A DNA stretch of 64,000 bases from Bin5 sp965207495 (GCA_965207495.1 OZ242287.1:3534001-3598000); one strand, 5' to 3'; shown: positions 32,983-43,622, numbered from the stretch's first letter. Notes: a model not told the origin generated them from the letters alone. Program-made: numbers and translations.

Positions 32983-34842
32983 TTGGGCAGGCGTAGGTCA
33001 TTTCAGGACGGGGGCAGCGCTCTTGCCATTATGCTTCGGGCCTGGGCCCGCCCTATAATATTGCTCCTCTTTCTGCTCGTATTGCTCTGCTTCGGCACTG
33101 TGGCTGCCGTCTTCGCCTGGCCCCAACCGGCTACCGCTTCCGTCAGCGGCATCGTGACCGACGCGGATGGGCCTGTCGAAGGGGCCCTGGTCCGAGTGCA
33201 AACGACGGCGAATCATACCTATACGGATGAAGCCGGGGCGTTTACGATCGAAGGCGTTCCGGTAGAGGAAAGCGTGACCCTGGTGGCCTGGGCGGAGGGT
33301 TATATTTTTGGTTGGACGGAGGCGAGCGGCGGCGAAGGGGAAGTTGGTATCGAGCTGCATCCCCACAACCGGGTCGACAACGCTGTTTACGACTGGGAGC
33401 CGTCCGAGAACTGTGGTGAGTGCCACCCCTCCTATACCGAGTGGAGGCTAGACGCGCACAGCCAGTCGGCGGTCAACGTCCGCTTTCTGACGATGTACAA
33501 TGGGACTGACATTGAGGGCAACCGCAGCCGCAACAGCAACTACGATACAGGTCTTCCTCGCACACGAGACCCGGACGATCCATACTATGGTCCCGGCTTC
33601 AAGGTGGACTTTCCCAAACGGGACGGAAACTGTGCCTCCTGCCACACGCCGATGGCTTCGAAATTGGACGCCGACAACAGCTGCGGGTGGAATGGCTGCC
33701 ACATGCAGGAGACCAGCGACGCCAGCGACGAATTGCCGGACGGAGTGAGCCCAAATGAAGCGGTTGGCGTGGCCTCTGAGGGGATCTCCTGTGACTTCTG
33801 CCACAAGATTGGGGCTGTGAACTTCTATACCGACACGCTGCTCCCGGATCCGGCGATGCCGGGCATTCTCTCGATGACACTCTACAGGCCCAAAACGGGC
33901 GAGGACCTGTTAATGGGTACCGTCGACGACGTCGCCCGACCCAAGGACAGTTTCAATCAGCTACACCGGGAGAGCGCGTTCTGTGCGGGCTGTCACTTCG
34001 GGGTCAATGACAAGACTGAAATCTATAACTCCTACGGTGAGTGGCTGGAGAGTCCTTACAGTGATCCCGATAGCGGCCAGACCTGCCAGAACTGTCACAT
34101 GCCGGAGGCGCCGCGGCTGACATCTCGCATGGAGTCGGTGGTACAGACGGCGGCCTGGTTGGAAAGGACAAGCGGACGCACGCTGCCGGCCGGACTGGGT
34201 AAGCTGGCCGAACAGTCGCAGCGCAGCTATTTTGTTTACCCCGAAAAAGGTGGACTATTTCGGGAGCTGGACCAGATCCATCTGCATCAGATGCCCGGCG
34301 CAAACGACGAACAGTTTCTGAGAAGCGCGATTTCGCTGGAAAGCACCGCCGAAGTCGAGGGCGCCGAGATAGTTGTAAACACGGTTGTAGTCAACACCGG
34401 GGCGGGCCATCACTATCCCACGGGCTCGCCGTTGCGGCAGGTGCTGCTGGTGGTACGGGCAACTGACGGTAGCGGTGAAGAACTTGCATTGGTTGAAGGC
34501 GAGTTGCTCCCCGAATGGGCAGGCGATGTTGCTGGACTTGCCGGCCAGGCGTATGCCAAGATCCTGAGGGATACGTTGACGGGAGAAGAACCGACTTACT
34601 CCCACTGGCGGTTGGTGGAGCTGGTCGAAGACACTCGCATCCCGGCCCTGTCTTCGGCAGAGGGTAGCTTCCGCTTTAGTCTGCCCGACGACGACGGCCA
34701 GGGCGGCGGCGAAATCAACATTGAAGTGCAGCTCATTTATCGCAGGGCGTTTCAGCAGCTGCAAGAATGGAAAGGCTGGACTGACCCGGACATCCTGCTG
34801 GCTACGGATGAACTCCGGATTGCCGCCAAATCCAACGACTAG
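32983..34842 (+). CDS. Membrane-anchored multiheme cytochrome c within an ABC operon
   Basis: A 619-residue exported protein. A TTG start behind an ACGGAGAACGG ribosome-binding site gives an N-terminal helix (about 23-46) as membrane anchor. A carboxypeptidase-regulatory-like beta domain follows (about 53-125, SGIVTDADGPVEGALVRV). The heme region has five CxxCH sites at about residues 144, 217, 270, 334 and 368 and one CX4CH at 234. The C-terminal part (about 430-600) looks like a beta-rich domain without hemes. Multiheme cytochromes transfer electrons outside the membrane. Its place between DppC and DppF type genes, with 20-base gaps on each side, is unexpected. Confidence 0.85.
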   Translation: MGRRRSFQDGGSALAIMLRAWARPIILLLFLLVLLCFGTVAAVFAWPQPATASVSGIVTDADGPVEGALVRVQTTANHTYTDEAGAFTIEGVPVEESVTLVAWAEGYIFGWTEASGGEGEVGIELHPHNRVDNAVYDWEPSENCGECHPSYTEWRLDAHSQSAVNVRFLTMYNGTDIEGNRSRNSNYDTGLPRTRDPDDPYYGPGFKVDFPKRDGNCASCHTPMASKLDADNSCGWNGCHMQETSDASDELPDGVSPNEAVGVASEGISCDFCHKIGAVNFYTDTLLPDPAMPGILSMTLYRPKTGEDLLMGTVDDVARPKDSFNQLHRESAFCAGCHFGVNDKTEIYNSYGEWLESPYSDPDSGQTCQNCHMPEAPRLTSRMESVVQTAAWLERTSGRTLPAGLGKLAEQSQRSYFVYPEKGGLFRELDQIHLHQMPGANDEQFLRSAISLESTAEVEGAEIVVNTVVVNTGAGHHYPTGSPLRQVLLVVRATDGSGEELALVEGELLPEWAGDVAGLAGQAYAKILRDTLTGEEPTYSHWRLVELVEDTRIPALSSAEGSFRFSLPDDDGQGGGEINIEVQLIYRRAFQQLQEWKGWTDPDILLATDELRIAAKSND

Positions 34843-34862
34843 CGCTAGAGCTAAGACAGAGT

Positions 34863-35879
34863 ATGGAAGAGATTCTGCTTGAAGTAAACGGCCTGAAACA
34901 GTGGTTTCCCATTCGCGAGGGATTCCTGCAACGAATTGTCGGGCACGTCAAGGCCGTTGATGGCGTCACCTTTGCTATAAAGCGCAATGAAGCGTTGGGG
35001 CTCGTGGGAGAAAGCGGCTCCGGCAAGACCACTGTTGGACGGTCGGTGCTGCGGCTCTACGATCCGACGGATGGCGAGATCTGGTACACGTCGGGCGAAG
35101 GCGAGCGCATCGATATCGCCACGATCGACCAGGCGGAAATGAAGCCGCTGCGCAAAGAGATGCGCATGATCTTCCAGGATCCATTCAGTTCGTTGAATCC
35201 GCGTTTGACTGTGAAGGACCTCATTGGAGAACCGCTAATCATCCATAAGGAGGCGTCCGGCCGCGAGTTGGAGGACCGGGTCTCAGAGCTGATGACGGCG
35301 GTCGGGCTGGAACCGAATTACATGCGCCGCTATCCGCATGAATTCTCAGGAGGACAGCGGCAGCGGATTGGTTTGGCGCGGACGCTTGCGCTCAGGCCGC
35401 GCCTGATTATAGCTGACGAGCCGGTCTCGGCGCTGGATGTGTCGATTCAGGCCCAGGTGCTGAACCTTCTCCAGGAGTTGAAGGACGAACTGGGGCTGAC
35501 CTATCTGTTTATCGCACATGACCTCTCGGTTGTCGAGCACATGTGCGACCGGATCGCGGTCATGTACGTTGGCCGGTTGGTGGAGATTGCCGATTCGGAA
35601 CGGCTGCTGGGACGGCCGCTTCACCCGTATACCGAGGCGCTGGTTTCGGCCATTCCGCCGGCGGACCCGGATATAGAGCTGAATCGGATCATACTGGAAG
35701 GCGACATTCCCAGCCCGGCCAATCCACCTTCGGGGTGTGTTTTTCACCCGCGTTGCCTATACGCGCAGGAGCAGTGTAGGCAAGAGGAGCCGCACCTGGA
35801 GGAGATCGAGCCGGGGCACTTTGCCAGTTGTCATTTTGCACGGGAGTTAACCCTACAGGGGATCGGAGAAGGGGAATGA
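34863..35879 (+). CDS. Oligopeptide ABC transporter ATP-binding protein (DppF/OppF type)
   Basis: A 338-residue ATPase with Walker A GESGSGKT, Q-loop FQDPFSSLNP, signature FSGGQRQRIGLAR, Walker B LIIADEPVSALD and H-loop FIAHDLSVV. The C-terminal extension includes the PSGCVFHPRCLYAQEQC cysteine cluster. It forms the heterodimer with the DppD-type ATPase at the operon's start. The stop overlaps the next gene's start as ATGA. Confidence 0.93.
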   Translation: MEEILLEVNGLKQWFPIREGFLQRIVGHVKAVDGVTFAIKRNEALGLVGESGSGKTTVGRSVLRLYDPTDGEIWYTSGEGERIDIATIDQAEMKPLRKEMRMIFQDPFSSLNPRLTVKDLIGEPLIIHKEASGRELEDRVSELMTAVGLEPNYMRRYPHEFSGGQRQRIGLARTLALRPRLIIADEPVSALDVSIQAQVLNLLQELKDELGLTYLFIAHDLSVVEHMCDRIAVMYVGRLVEIADSERLLGRPLHPYTEALVSAIPPADPDIELNRIILEGDIPSPANPPSGCVFHPRCLYAQEQCRQEEPHLEEIEPGHFASCHFARELTLQGIGEGE

Positions 35880-36238
35880 CCGAAAGCGAAATGGAGAAAC
35901 GGGGGCCTAACATCGACGCGGCACTGCTGGCCTATCTGCTGCCTGTTCTAGGCCCAGCCTATATTTTGGCGCTGCGGAAAGAGGATTCTTTCTCGCGCTA
36001 TCACGCGATGCAGTCGCTGTCGATAGTTGCGGCACTGATACTGGCCCCTGCAGTCTGGATCCTGTTCTCCTGGCTCATTTCTCTACTGCCCTTTGGCGGC
36101 GTCGTCGCGGCCTATATATTTGCACTTGTCGTCGCCGTCTATCTTGCGGTGGTCATAGCATGGGTTGTCGGCATCGTCAACGCCCTGCGTGCGCGTCGTT
36201 CTCCTGTGCCGTTTTTTGGTCGGATTCTGGGAGTATAG
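35876..36238 (+). CDS. Small membrane protein, DUF4870/Tic20-like
   Basis: A 120-residue protein with three to four hydrophobic helices. It begins at an ATG overlapping the ATPase stop (ATGA). RKEDSFSRYHAMQSL after the first helix resembles the F-x-R-x-H-A-x-Q-S/A motif of DUF4870/Tic20-like proteins, and NALRARRSPVPFFG near the end fits the same family. The function of the family in bacteria is unknown. Translational coupling suggests it belongs to the transporter operon. Confidence 0.75.
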   Translation: MTESEMEKRGPNIDAALLAYLLPVLGPAYILALRKEDSFSRYHAMQSLSIVAALILAPAVWILFSWLISLLPFGGVVAAYIFALVVAVYLAVVIAWVVGIVNALRARRSPVPFFGRILGV

Positions 36239-36412
36239 GCGCATTGTTGTTTGGTAAGGCGGCAATGTCCGATGCTAAGATCCTGAAGTGTGGTAGGTCG
36301 GCTTACCCTCAGTGGCGCGGCAACCCAAGTTGCCAATGCAACCTGTTTGGCTGAAGCCCCTTGGTCGGCTTTAGTCCAAGATTTCCGACTAATCTCAATA
36401 GGAGGTAACCCG

Positions 36413-37813
<1,401 letters not shown>

Positions 37814-37848
37814 GAATGCCGAAATCCACCCCATGAGGAGACCGACCA

Positions 37849-38169
37849 ATGTTGTACGAATACAGGATATACGAGTGTCACCCCGGCAAACGCGACGAAT
37901 GGGTTGTGTACATGGAGAATGTAATTATCCCCTTTCAGGTGTCGAAGGGGATGGTCGTTGCCGGGTCTTTCATTGACGAGGAAGACGAGAACTGCTACGT
38001 GTGGATGCGCCGCTTCAAGGATGAGGCAGACAGGGAAGAGCTGTATGAGGCGGTATACCAGTCCGACGGTTGGCTCAACGAGATTGCTCCGAAGATCTCG
38101 GATATGCTCAACCGGGAGACCATCAAGGTCGTGCGTCTCGTGCCGACGCCAAAGTCTGTGATTCAGTAG
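37849..38169 (+). CDS. NIPSNAP family protein
   Basis: A 106-residue ferredoxin-like alpha/beta barrel protein. It begins with MLYEYRIYECHPGKRDEW and includes the VAGSFIDEEDENCYVWMRRFKDEADRE block usual in NIPSNAP proteins. It starts 35 bases after the GH4 gene with GAGGAGACC upstream and is followed by a strong terminator, so it is the last gene of this transcript. The biochemical role of bacterial NIPSNAPs is largely unknown; association with sugar or aldehyde metabolism genes is common. Confidence 0.85.
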   Translation: MLYEYRIYECHPGKRDEWVVYMENVIIPFQVSKGMVVAGSFIDEEDENCYVWMRRFKDEADREELYEAVYQSDGWLNEIAPKISDMLNRETIKVVRLVPTPKSVIQ

Positions 38170-38226
38170 AGTCTAATTCGGGCGAAGAATTCACTCAGCC
38201 TTGAAAAACCGAGAAGCCACGACTCT

Positions 38227-38264
38227 AAGGGTCGGCCCGCGAAATCCCGCGGTCGGCCCTTTTT
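38227..38264 (+). terminator. Intrinsic terminator after NIPSNAP gene
   Basis: A 15-bp stem (AAGGGTCGGCCCGCG with CGCGGTCGGCCCTT, two G-T wobbles), a 6-base loop AAATCC and a run of five T. Ends the plus-strand unit that starts at the GH4 gene or earlier; the next gene converges on it. Confidence 0.85.
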
Positions 38265-38276
38265 CATTGCTCGAAG

Positions 38277-39251
38277 CTACTGCTGCTGATGCTGTTCCTG
38301 TTTGAGGCGCAGCCGCGTGCTGCTTTCGGCTTCGACATACTCTCTTGTCGTGATGTGCCCGTTGTCGAGCAGATCGTGAGGGATGTCTTCGTCCTCGGTC
38401 TCGGAGATGTGGACGCCTACTGTCAGTTCGCTGCGGGCATTGCCTTTATATGTCCCCCTGGTGGGAGGAATATCTGCATAGTCGCGGCCAACTGCTATGC
38501 GGATGTGATTGTCACTGACGTGGGTATTGTTAGTCGGATCGAAGCCGATCCAGCCGGTACCGGGGAGGAACGCCTCTACCCATGCATGTGAAGCGCCGGA
38601 CATGTCTTTCTCTTCGTTTCTTTCGGAATCCTGAAAGATGTAGCCGCTGATATAGCGGGCAGGTATGCTTGCCCTTCTCAGGAGGGCGATCATGATGTGC
38701 GAGAAGTCCTGACAGACCCCGCGGCGGTTCTCCAGCGCCGTGTCGATGGGGGAGTCTACGGCCGTACTCTGTGGTGTGTACTCGAGTGCGGCATGGATCT
38801 TTTGGTTGAGTTCGAACATAGCGCTGAGTGGATCCGGAGACTTGCCGAAGCCGACCTCTTCCGCGAATTCGGAAAGAAGGGCGGTCGGGCGCGCAAAGCT
38901 GCTGGGCGTCAACCAGTCCCAATGCTGACCGGTCGCGGAGGCGTCTTCCAACTCTGTCCAGGTTGAGGCTTCGAGGTCCTCCGGCAACGGATCCGATTCC
39001 TGCACAAGGACAAGGGCCTGGGCACGCAAGACCAATTCGGAATGGCGTCTGGGGATATCGAAATAATGTATGGCGTTCTGCATGCAGTCGTTCGTCGCCA
39101 GTACTTGTGCATGCGGCCATACTTCCAGTATGAAGTTCAAGCAGCGCTGTTGTCGGTCAGTGCGAGGCTGCATGCGTACTTCCATCGTACTCTCGCTGAC
39201 TTCGGAGTCGTAACGGTACCGGGTGTGGTGGTGAACGGTGTAGTATTTCAT
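38277..39251 (-). CDS. Transglutaminase-like cysteine protease family protein
   Basis: A 324-residue protein with an N-terminal transglutaminase-type beta domain (about 1-130, starting MKYYTVHHHTRYRYD) and a papain-like core. The triad is visible: Cys in RRGVCQDFSHIM, His in ASHAWVEAF and Asp in GFDPTNN. No signal peptide, so cytoplasmic. It is the third gene after the permuted ATP-grasp and alpha-E proteins, separated by 21 bases from alpha-E. This trio recurs across bacteria and is thought to make and process an unknown peptide or amide; the transglutaminase member would act as peptidase or amidase. Confidence 0.9.
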   Translation of the reverse strand: MKYYTVHHHTRYRYDSEVSESTMEVRMQPRTDRQQRCLNFILEVWPHAQVLATNDCMQNAIHYFDIPRRHSELVLRAQALVLVQESDPLPEDLEASTWTELEDASATGQHWDWLTPSSFARPTALLSEFAEEVGFGKSPDPLSAMFELNQKIHAALEYTPQSTAVDSPIDTALENRRGVCQDFSHIMIALLRRASIPARYISGYIFQDSERNEEKDMSGASHAWVEAFLPGTGWIGFDPTNNTHVSDNHIRIAVGRDYADIPPTRGTYKGNARSELTVGVHISETEDEDIPHDLLDNGHITTREYVEAESSTRLRLKQEQHQQQ

Positions 39252-39272
39252 ATCGCGGTTTTGGGTGGAGAG

Positions 39273-40250
39273 CTATGCAAAAGCCTCTTCGATATTGTAG
39301 TTGAAGTAGGCATCGGAGAGTGCACTGTGGATCTCATCACAACTCTCCATGATGCCGGAGACGAAGGTATTGGCCCCTATCTCGATTACGTCGTCAATTT
39401 GACTGTACTCCAGTTGTGCCTGCAGCTTTCCGGACAATCGGTTCAGATCGCCGGCGCGTCGCGTCTCGGTTGCGCCGGCCACCTGCCGCAATAGAACGGC
39501 CATTTGGTCTATATTGAAGCGGGCCGAATTGGGGAGATATGGGTTGAGCAGCAGGAAGGACGTTACCTGACGCGTCTCCGGCCTCGGGTCGTACACTCTG
39601 CAGTAGGATTCAAAAGAATTGCAGGCGCGGAGGACACCGATTCCATTGAGCGGGTCGACTGTCTCCAACCGCTCTCCGCCATCGATGCCGAAGTGTTGGA
39701 AGTGTGCCTGAAGGAGACTGCAGACAGAAAGAACTCGCTCGAGGTGACCCCCAACTTGGATGAATAGCCACCCCTCATCGTGCAAAAGCGAAGAGAGAGC
39801 CAGTCCCTGAAAAAGGGAGACACTGCTCTCAAGTTCTCTGAAGAAATTGTCGCGTTCCTGGTGCCAGTTCTGGTGTCCTTGCCAGGCGTGAAGACGCAAA
39901 TAGAGCCGGTTCATGTGTTCCCAGAGTTGACTACTCAGCTGGGACCTCACCGTACGCGCATTCGATCTGGCCAGATTGATGCAGCCCGAAATCGAGGTCT
40001 GATTTTCGGCGTTGAAGGTGAGGTCGTGGGCCATCTGCAGAGCCACCTGGCTATCCACTACGCCGTTCTTCATTGCCGGAGGGGGCTGGCGCAACGCAGT
40101 GAAGAACTGTTGCCAGCCGCGATCATTGCCGGGCTGAGCGGACTGCCCGACCATGAAGTTCAGACGCACTCTCAGGAGGCGAATGGTGTTTTCCGCCCTC
40201 TCCATGTACCGACCGATCCAATACATACTGTCCGCGGATCTGGATAGCAT
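39273..40250 (-). CDS. Alpha-E domain protein (DUF403)
   Basis: An all-helical protein of 325 residues, beginning MLSRSADSMYWIGRYMERAENTIRLL, the family's hallmark N-terminus. The longer open frame upstream overlaps the ATP-grasp stop and lacks conserved features, so the ATG at 40250 is chosen. Alpha-E proteins have no known catalysis and occur almost always beside a circularly permuted ATP-grasp protein and a transglutaminase-like protein, as here. A scaffold or substrate-binding role is inferred by others. Confidence 0.9.
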   Translation of the reverse strand: MLSRSADSMYWIGRYMERAENTIRLLRVRLNFMVGQSAQPGNDRGWQQFFTALRQPPPAMKNGVVDSQVALQMAHDLTFNAENQTSISGCINLARSNARTVRSQLSSQLWEHMNRLYLRLHAWQGHQNWHQERDNFFRELESSVSLFQGLALSSLLHDEGWLFIQVGGHLERVLSVCSLLQAHFQHFGIDGGERLETVDPLNGIGVLRACNSFESYCRVYDPRPETRQVTSFLLLNPYLPNSARFNIDQMAVLLRQVAGATETRRAGDLNRLSGKLQAQLEYSQIDDVIEIGANTFVSGIMESCDEIHSALSDAYFNYNIEEAFA

Positions 40251-40272
40251 TGGCTCACTTCCTGTTCTTGTT

Positions 40273-41772
40273 TCAGTTCTCTTGCAAGACCCAAGTGTCC
40301 TTGCTGCCCCCACCCTGGGATGAGTTAACGACAAGTGATCCTTCTCGCAGGGCGACGCGCGTCAGTCCTCCAGGGACGATGACCGTGTTTTCCTGTTCGC
40401 CGCCGTACAGTATGAAAGGCCGCAGGTCAACATGGCGGGAGACAACATTGCCGTTGATGTAACAAGGCGCCCGCGAAAGGGCCAGAGTTGGCTGGGCGAT
40501 GAAGTTACGGGGATTGTCCAGAATCTGCTGGCGGAAGCTATCCCGTTCCTTTGCCGTACTGTAAGGGCCGATGAGCATGCCGTATCCGCCGGACTCGCCA
40601 ACCGCCTTTACCACAAGCTTGTCAAGGTTCTCCAGAACGTAGGCCCGCTCATCGTCGCGTAAGCAGAGATAGGTCTCGACATTCTGAAGGACCGGCTCTT
40701 CACCCAGATAGTAGCGGATCATCTCAGGTACAAAGGCATAGACAGCCTTGTCGTCCGCGATCCCCGTGCCTATCGCGTTGGCCAGCGTAACGTTTCCGGC
40801 ACGATAGGTGTTGAAAAGGCCGGGAACGCCCAGGACGGAGTCGGGCTCAAAGTGAAGCGGGTCGACAAATTCGTCATCGATGCGGCGGTAGATTACGTCA
40901 ACTCGCTGCAAGCCGCTGGTCGTGCGCATGTACACAAATCCGTCATGAATGAGCAGGTCGGCTCCTTCGACGAGCTCGATGCCCATTACGCGTGCAAGAA
41001 AGGTGTGTTCAAAGTAGGCGGAGTTGAAGATGCCGGGCGTCAGAAGAACGATAGTTGCGTCGCGCCCCTTGGGCGACAGGGCCTGCAATTGCTCCAGCAA
41101 AGCCTGACCGTAATGGCCGATGGGTCGGATCCCGTAGCCGCCGAACATGCCGGGGAAGACCTGGGTCATCACCTCGCGGTTGGCAAGCATGTAGGAGACA
41201 CCGCTGGGAACGCGAAGATTGTCTTCCAGGACGGCGAACTCGCCGCTGGGAAGGCGAACGAGGTCGGTGCCGACTATTGAGGTGTATACGTCATTGGCGA
41301 CTTTGACGCCGCGCATTTCGCGCTGGTAATTTGGGCAGCTGTAGATCAGGTCGAAAGGCACTTTGCCTTCCTGCAAAATGCGTCCCTCGTGGTAGACGTC
41401 TCGCAGGAAGAGGTTGATGGCGTGGATGCGTTGGCTCAAGCCGTGTTCAATCGTTTTCCACTCTTTGTCGCTGATGATTCGGGGCAGGATATCGTAGGGG
41501 AAGATGCGTTCGATAGTGGAGTCTTCACCGTAGACGGTGAAGGTGATTCCCCGGTTCAGAAAGGTGAGGTCGGCGGCCTGTTGACGTTGGGTGAGCTCGC
41601 TGGCTTGCAGTTCAAGTATGCTCTGTAGGAGCTTTTGGTATGGTCCCCGAGGACGGCCGTTCTCCTGAAACATCTCGTCGAATATGGATCCGTCCAAAGC
41701 ATAGGTGCTGAACAGGCTAATGGCACTCTCGTTTACAGTCTCTTCTTGGGTAGGCACGCTTTTCACCGCCAT
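40273..41772 (-). CDS. Circularly permuted ATP-grasp protein (DUF404/DUF407)
   Basis: A 499-residue ATP-grasp ligase-like protein, first gene of the three-gene minus-strand unit. Family blocks include FTVYGEDSTIERIFPYDILPRII, FDLIYSCPNYQREMRGV, FAVLEDNLRVPSGVSYMLANR, LLTPGIFNSAYFEH, and the late LDKLVVKAVGESGGYGMLIGP glycine-rich ATP-binding loop. It is predicted to form amide or peptide bonds using ATP; no substrate has been established for the family to my knowledge. The protein is cytoplasmic. Confidence 0.9.
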   Translation of the reverse strand: MAVKSVPTQEETVNESAISLFSTYALDGSIFDEMFQENGRPRGPYQKLLQSILELQASELTQRQQAADLTFLNRGITFTVYGEDSTIERIFPYDILPRIISDKEWKTIEHGLSQRIHAINLFLRDVYHEGRILQEGKVPFDLIYSCPNYQREMRGVKVANDVYTSIVGTDLVRLPSGEFAVLEDNLRVPSGVSYMLANREVMTQVFPGMFGGYGIRPIGHYGQALLEQLQALSPKGRDATIVLLTPGIFNSAYFEHTFLARVMGIELVEGADLLIHDGFVYMRTTSGLQRVDVIYRRIDDEFVDPLHFEPDSVLGVPGLFNTYRAGNVTLANAIGTGIADDKAVYAFVPEMIRYYLGEEPVLQNVETYLCLRDDERAYVLENLDKLVVKAVGESGGYGMLIGPYSTAKERDSFRQQILDNPRNFIAQPTLALSRAPCYINGNVVSRHVDLRPFILYGGEQENTVIVPGGLTRVALREGSLVVNSSQGGGSKDTWVLQEN

Positions 41773-42330
41773 TGGTGTGGTTCAGATTAGCGCTTTCCGG
41801 CTGGCAACGTTGAGAGCTGATAGAAAGTCTTGGCTGGCTGTTCGCGAATTGGTCAGCAGAATACTTTCTCGCTCCGAGAAGCTCCGCCGCAAAAATCTTC
41901 AGATTCCCTCCAACCTTGCTCGTGAGGACAGTTGCCTCAAGAAGTGTTGGTGAAATTAACCACAAGTCAGCCCTGATTGAGGAATCTGCGTATTATGCCC
42001 AAATTTGGTCTCAATGTGCAAACAGTGAAATTTGCCTCCCTGTAATGGTCTGGTCGTGGGCAGTCTGCATAGGCTCAGGAAGCCCGGCGGTCTCACGAAC
42101 AAAAGAAGCGTGAACCCCTTAACTGCTGATCTGTGCGCGGATTTCAGCTGAATGCATTCGATGAGGACGGCATCCTTGCTACCTGCAAGAAGTACTTCGG
42201 TTGCTCAGAGAACTTCCTTGCGTAAGCCGCCGTCCACGATCTATTTGCTCCTATGTATCTCTTTTCAACCCAGGTGTCATCGATTCTATCAGGGACATTC
42301 GATGACCGGATCCCGGAGTCATTGCGCGCG
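41773..42330. other. Noncoding stretch upstream of the ATP-grasp unit
   Basis: About 560 bases without a convincing gene. The ATP-grasp promoter (minus strand) should lie at its left side, but I see no clear hexamer pair. Short frames lack ribosome-binding sites. The right end carries the terminator shared with the DUF899 gene. Confidence 0.4.
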
Positions 42331-42372
42331 AAAAGAGAGGCGGCGTTTACTGGATACCGCCGCCTCTCTTTT
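42331..42372 (-). terminator. Bidirectional terminator after DUF899 gene
   Basis: A perfect 15-bp inverted repeat (AAAAGAGAGGCGGCG and CGCCGCCTCTCTTTT) with a 12-base loop, 12 bases beyond the DUF899 stop. The A-tract and T-tract flanks make it usable in either direction. Confidence 0.8.
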
Positions 42373-42383
42373 GGGGACGGCTA

Positions 42384-42983
42384 TTACTGGTCGGGATATT
42401 CGAACTGTGGATTCCAACCGGCCGCGCCGTCCGGAAGAAGGTCGAACAGGTGCCAGGCGCCGCAGTAGGAGTCGCCGGGACCGAAGTGGTCTTTGGCTAC
42501 ACGCGTGATGCTGCCGTCGTCGTTCCTGCGAAAGACGGAGACGCCGGGCTGGTAGCCGGACATAAAGCCGCCTTCCGAGCTCTGGAAGCCCATGTCGGCG
42601 GTAAAGGCCGAGCCCTGGGCTGAGTAGACAGGAAAGCGCCACCCACGTCCGCGCGCAAACTCCTGCTGGTCGGCCGGGCTATCGGGCGAGACGAGAACAA
42701 AGGCTGCACGGTCCTGCAGATGGTGTGCGACGCCGTTGAAGTTGTCGGCCCACAGGGTGCAATATGAGCAGCCGGAGCCCATGTTGTGCACGAGGATGAG
42801 GTCCTGCTTTTCGCCGAATAGAGCTGACAGACTTACGGGGCCGTCGGGACCTTGCAGTTGATAGTCATCTACGGGTTCGTGCGGGAGTTTGCGGCGAATT
42901 TCTGCCAGTTTCTTCTGTGCTTTGTCGAGCTCCAGGTAAGCAGCTTCGAGTTCTTTGTCTAGACTTGTGTCGTTTTGGGACAT
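42384..42983 (-). CDS. DUF899 family thioredoxin-fold protein
   Basis: A 199-residue protein with an N-terminal coiled-coil-like helix (about 8-35, rich in Glu/Lys) followed by a thioredoxin-like fold. GSGCSYCTLWADNFNGV carries a CxxC-type pair in the family's usual place, and FPVYSAQGSAF and GGFMSGYQPGVSVFRR are further DUF899 blocks. The family is related to AhpC/TSA and Trx proteins; activity is unproven. Single-gene unit ending in a strong terminator. Confidence 0.85.
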   Translation of the reverse strand: MSQNDTSLDKELEAAYLELDKAQKKLAEIRRKLPHEPVDDYQLQGPDGPVSLSALFGEKQDLILVHNMGSGCSYCTLWADNFNGVAHHLQDRAAFVLVSPDSPADQQEFARGRGWRFPVYSAQGSAFTADMGFQSSEGGFMSGYQPGVSVFRRNDDGSITRVAKDHFGPGDSYCGAWHLFDLLPDGAAGWNPQFEYPDQ

Positions 42984-43325
42984 TGCTTTCTCCTGGTTTC
43001 AGTATAGTCTTTCAATATCAGAAGTTATTTTACGATCGCATTGACCAGATCGCCATTTTCCAGCAGGCAACGAACGACGAAGGGCAAGCAGGTCCTGGAG
43101 GGTTGCGTTCCTGTTCCAAATGACTTGTAAAGGGAGAGTCAAGCAAATCATCTGCATGACGGCAGGCGCCACTCAGCCCCGGGTGCACCCCAAGCATAAG
43201 GTGGGAATATTGGGCGAGGAGAATGTGCCGATGGTTGGTATTCTTTGCCGGTTCTTAGTGCGATGCAGGGCGGGGGGGGGGCGGGCGTGGCCTTAGCGGG
43301 GCTCTGGTAGATTTGGGGGGTGCTC

Positions 43326-43511
43326 GGGCAGGCACAAGGCCTGCCCCTACAGGAGCGGTCTTGGGGGAATATTGTTGGCTAGACATCTTGCTGGGGAAGA
43401 AAGAACACGGTGGCGAGCCAGGGCGGGGCGTTGCGGGGGCGCAGCCCCTGCACAAGGGAGGGCCGAAGGCCCGACCGCCCAACTGCAGTGGTTGGTGATC
43501 AGTGGTCAGTG
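43326..43511 (+). repeat. Dispersed structured repeat, copy B
   Basis: Second copy of the element at 5629-5800, same orientation. The opening GGGCAGGC/GCCTGCCC hairpin is identical, the middle differs at about a dozen places, and the 60-base three-way-junction block (43421-43480) is identical to copy A. It then has an extra GCAGTGGTTGGTGATC stretch before the shared AGTGGTCAGTG end, so the tail contains extra GTGATCAGTG-like units. It lies between two unrelated genes, as copy A does. Confidence 0.9.
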
Positions 43512-43622
43512 AATGGGCGATCTGTCGTGGGCGGATGTGAGGACTGGACACGGTCAAGTCGAAACCAGTGTTACATGAGAGTTCACTCCCTTTCTGGGAT
43601 GCGGCCCTCAGACCCAGTCCAT

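Noticed and set aside
41705..42113. Several 60-80 codon frames upstream of the ATP-grasp gene
   Set aside because: No ribosome-binding site or protein-like composition.
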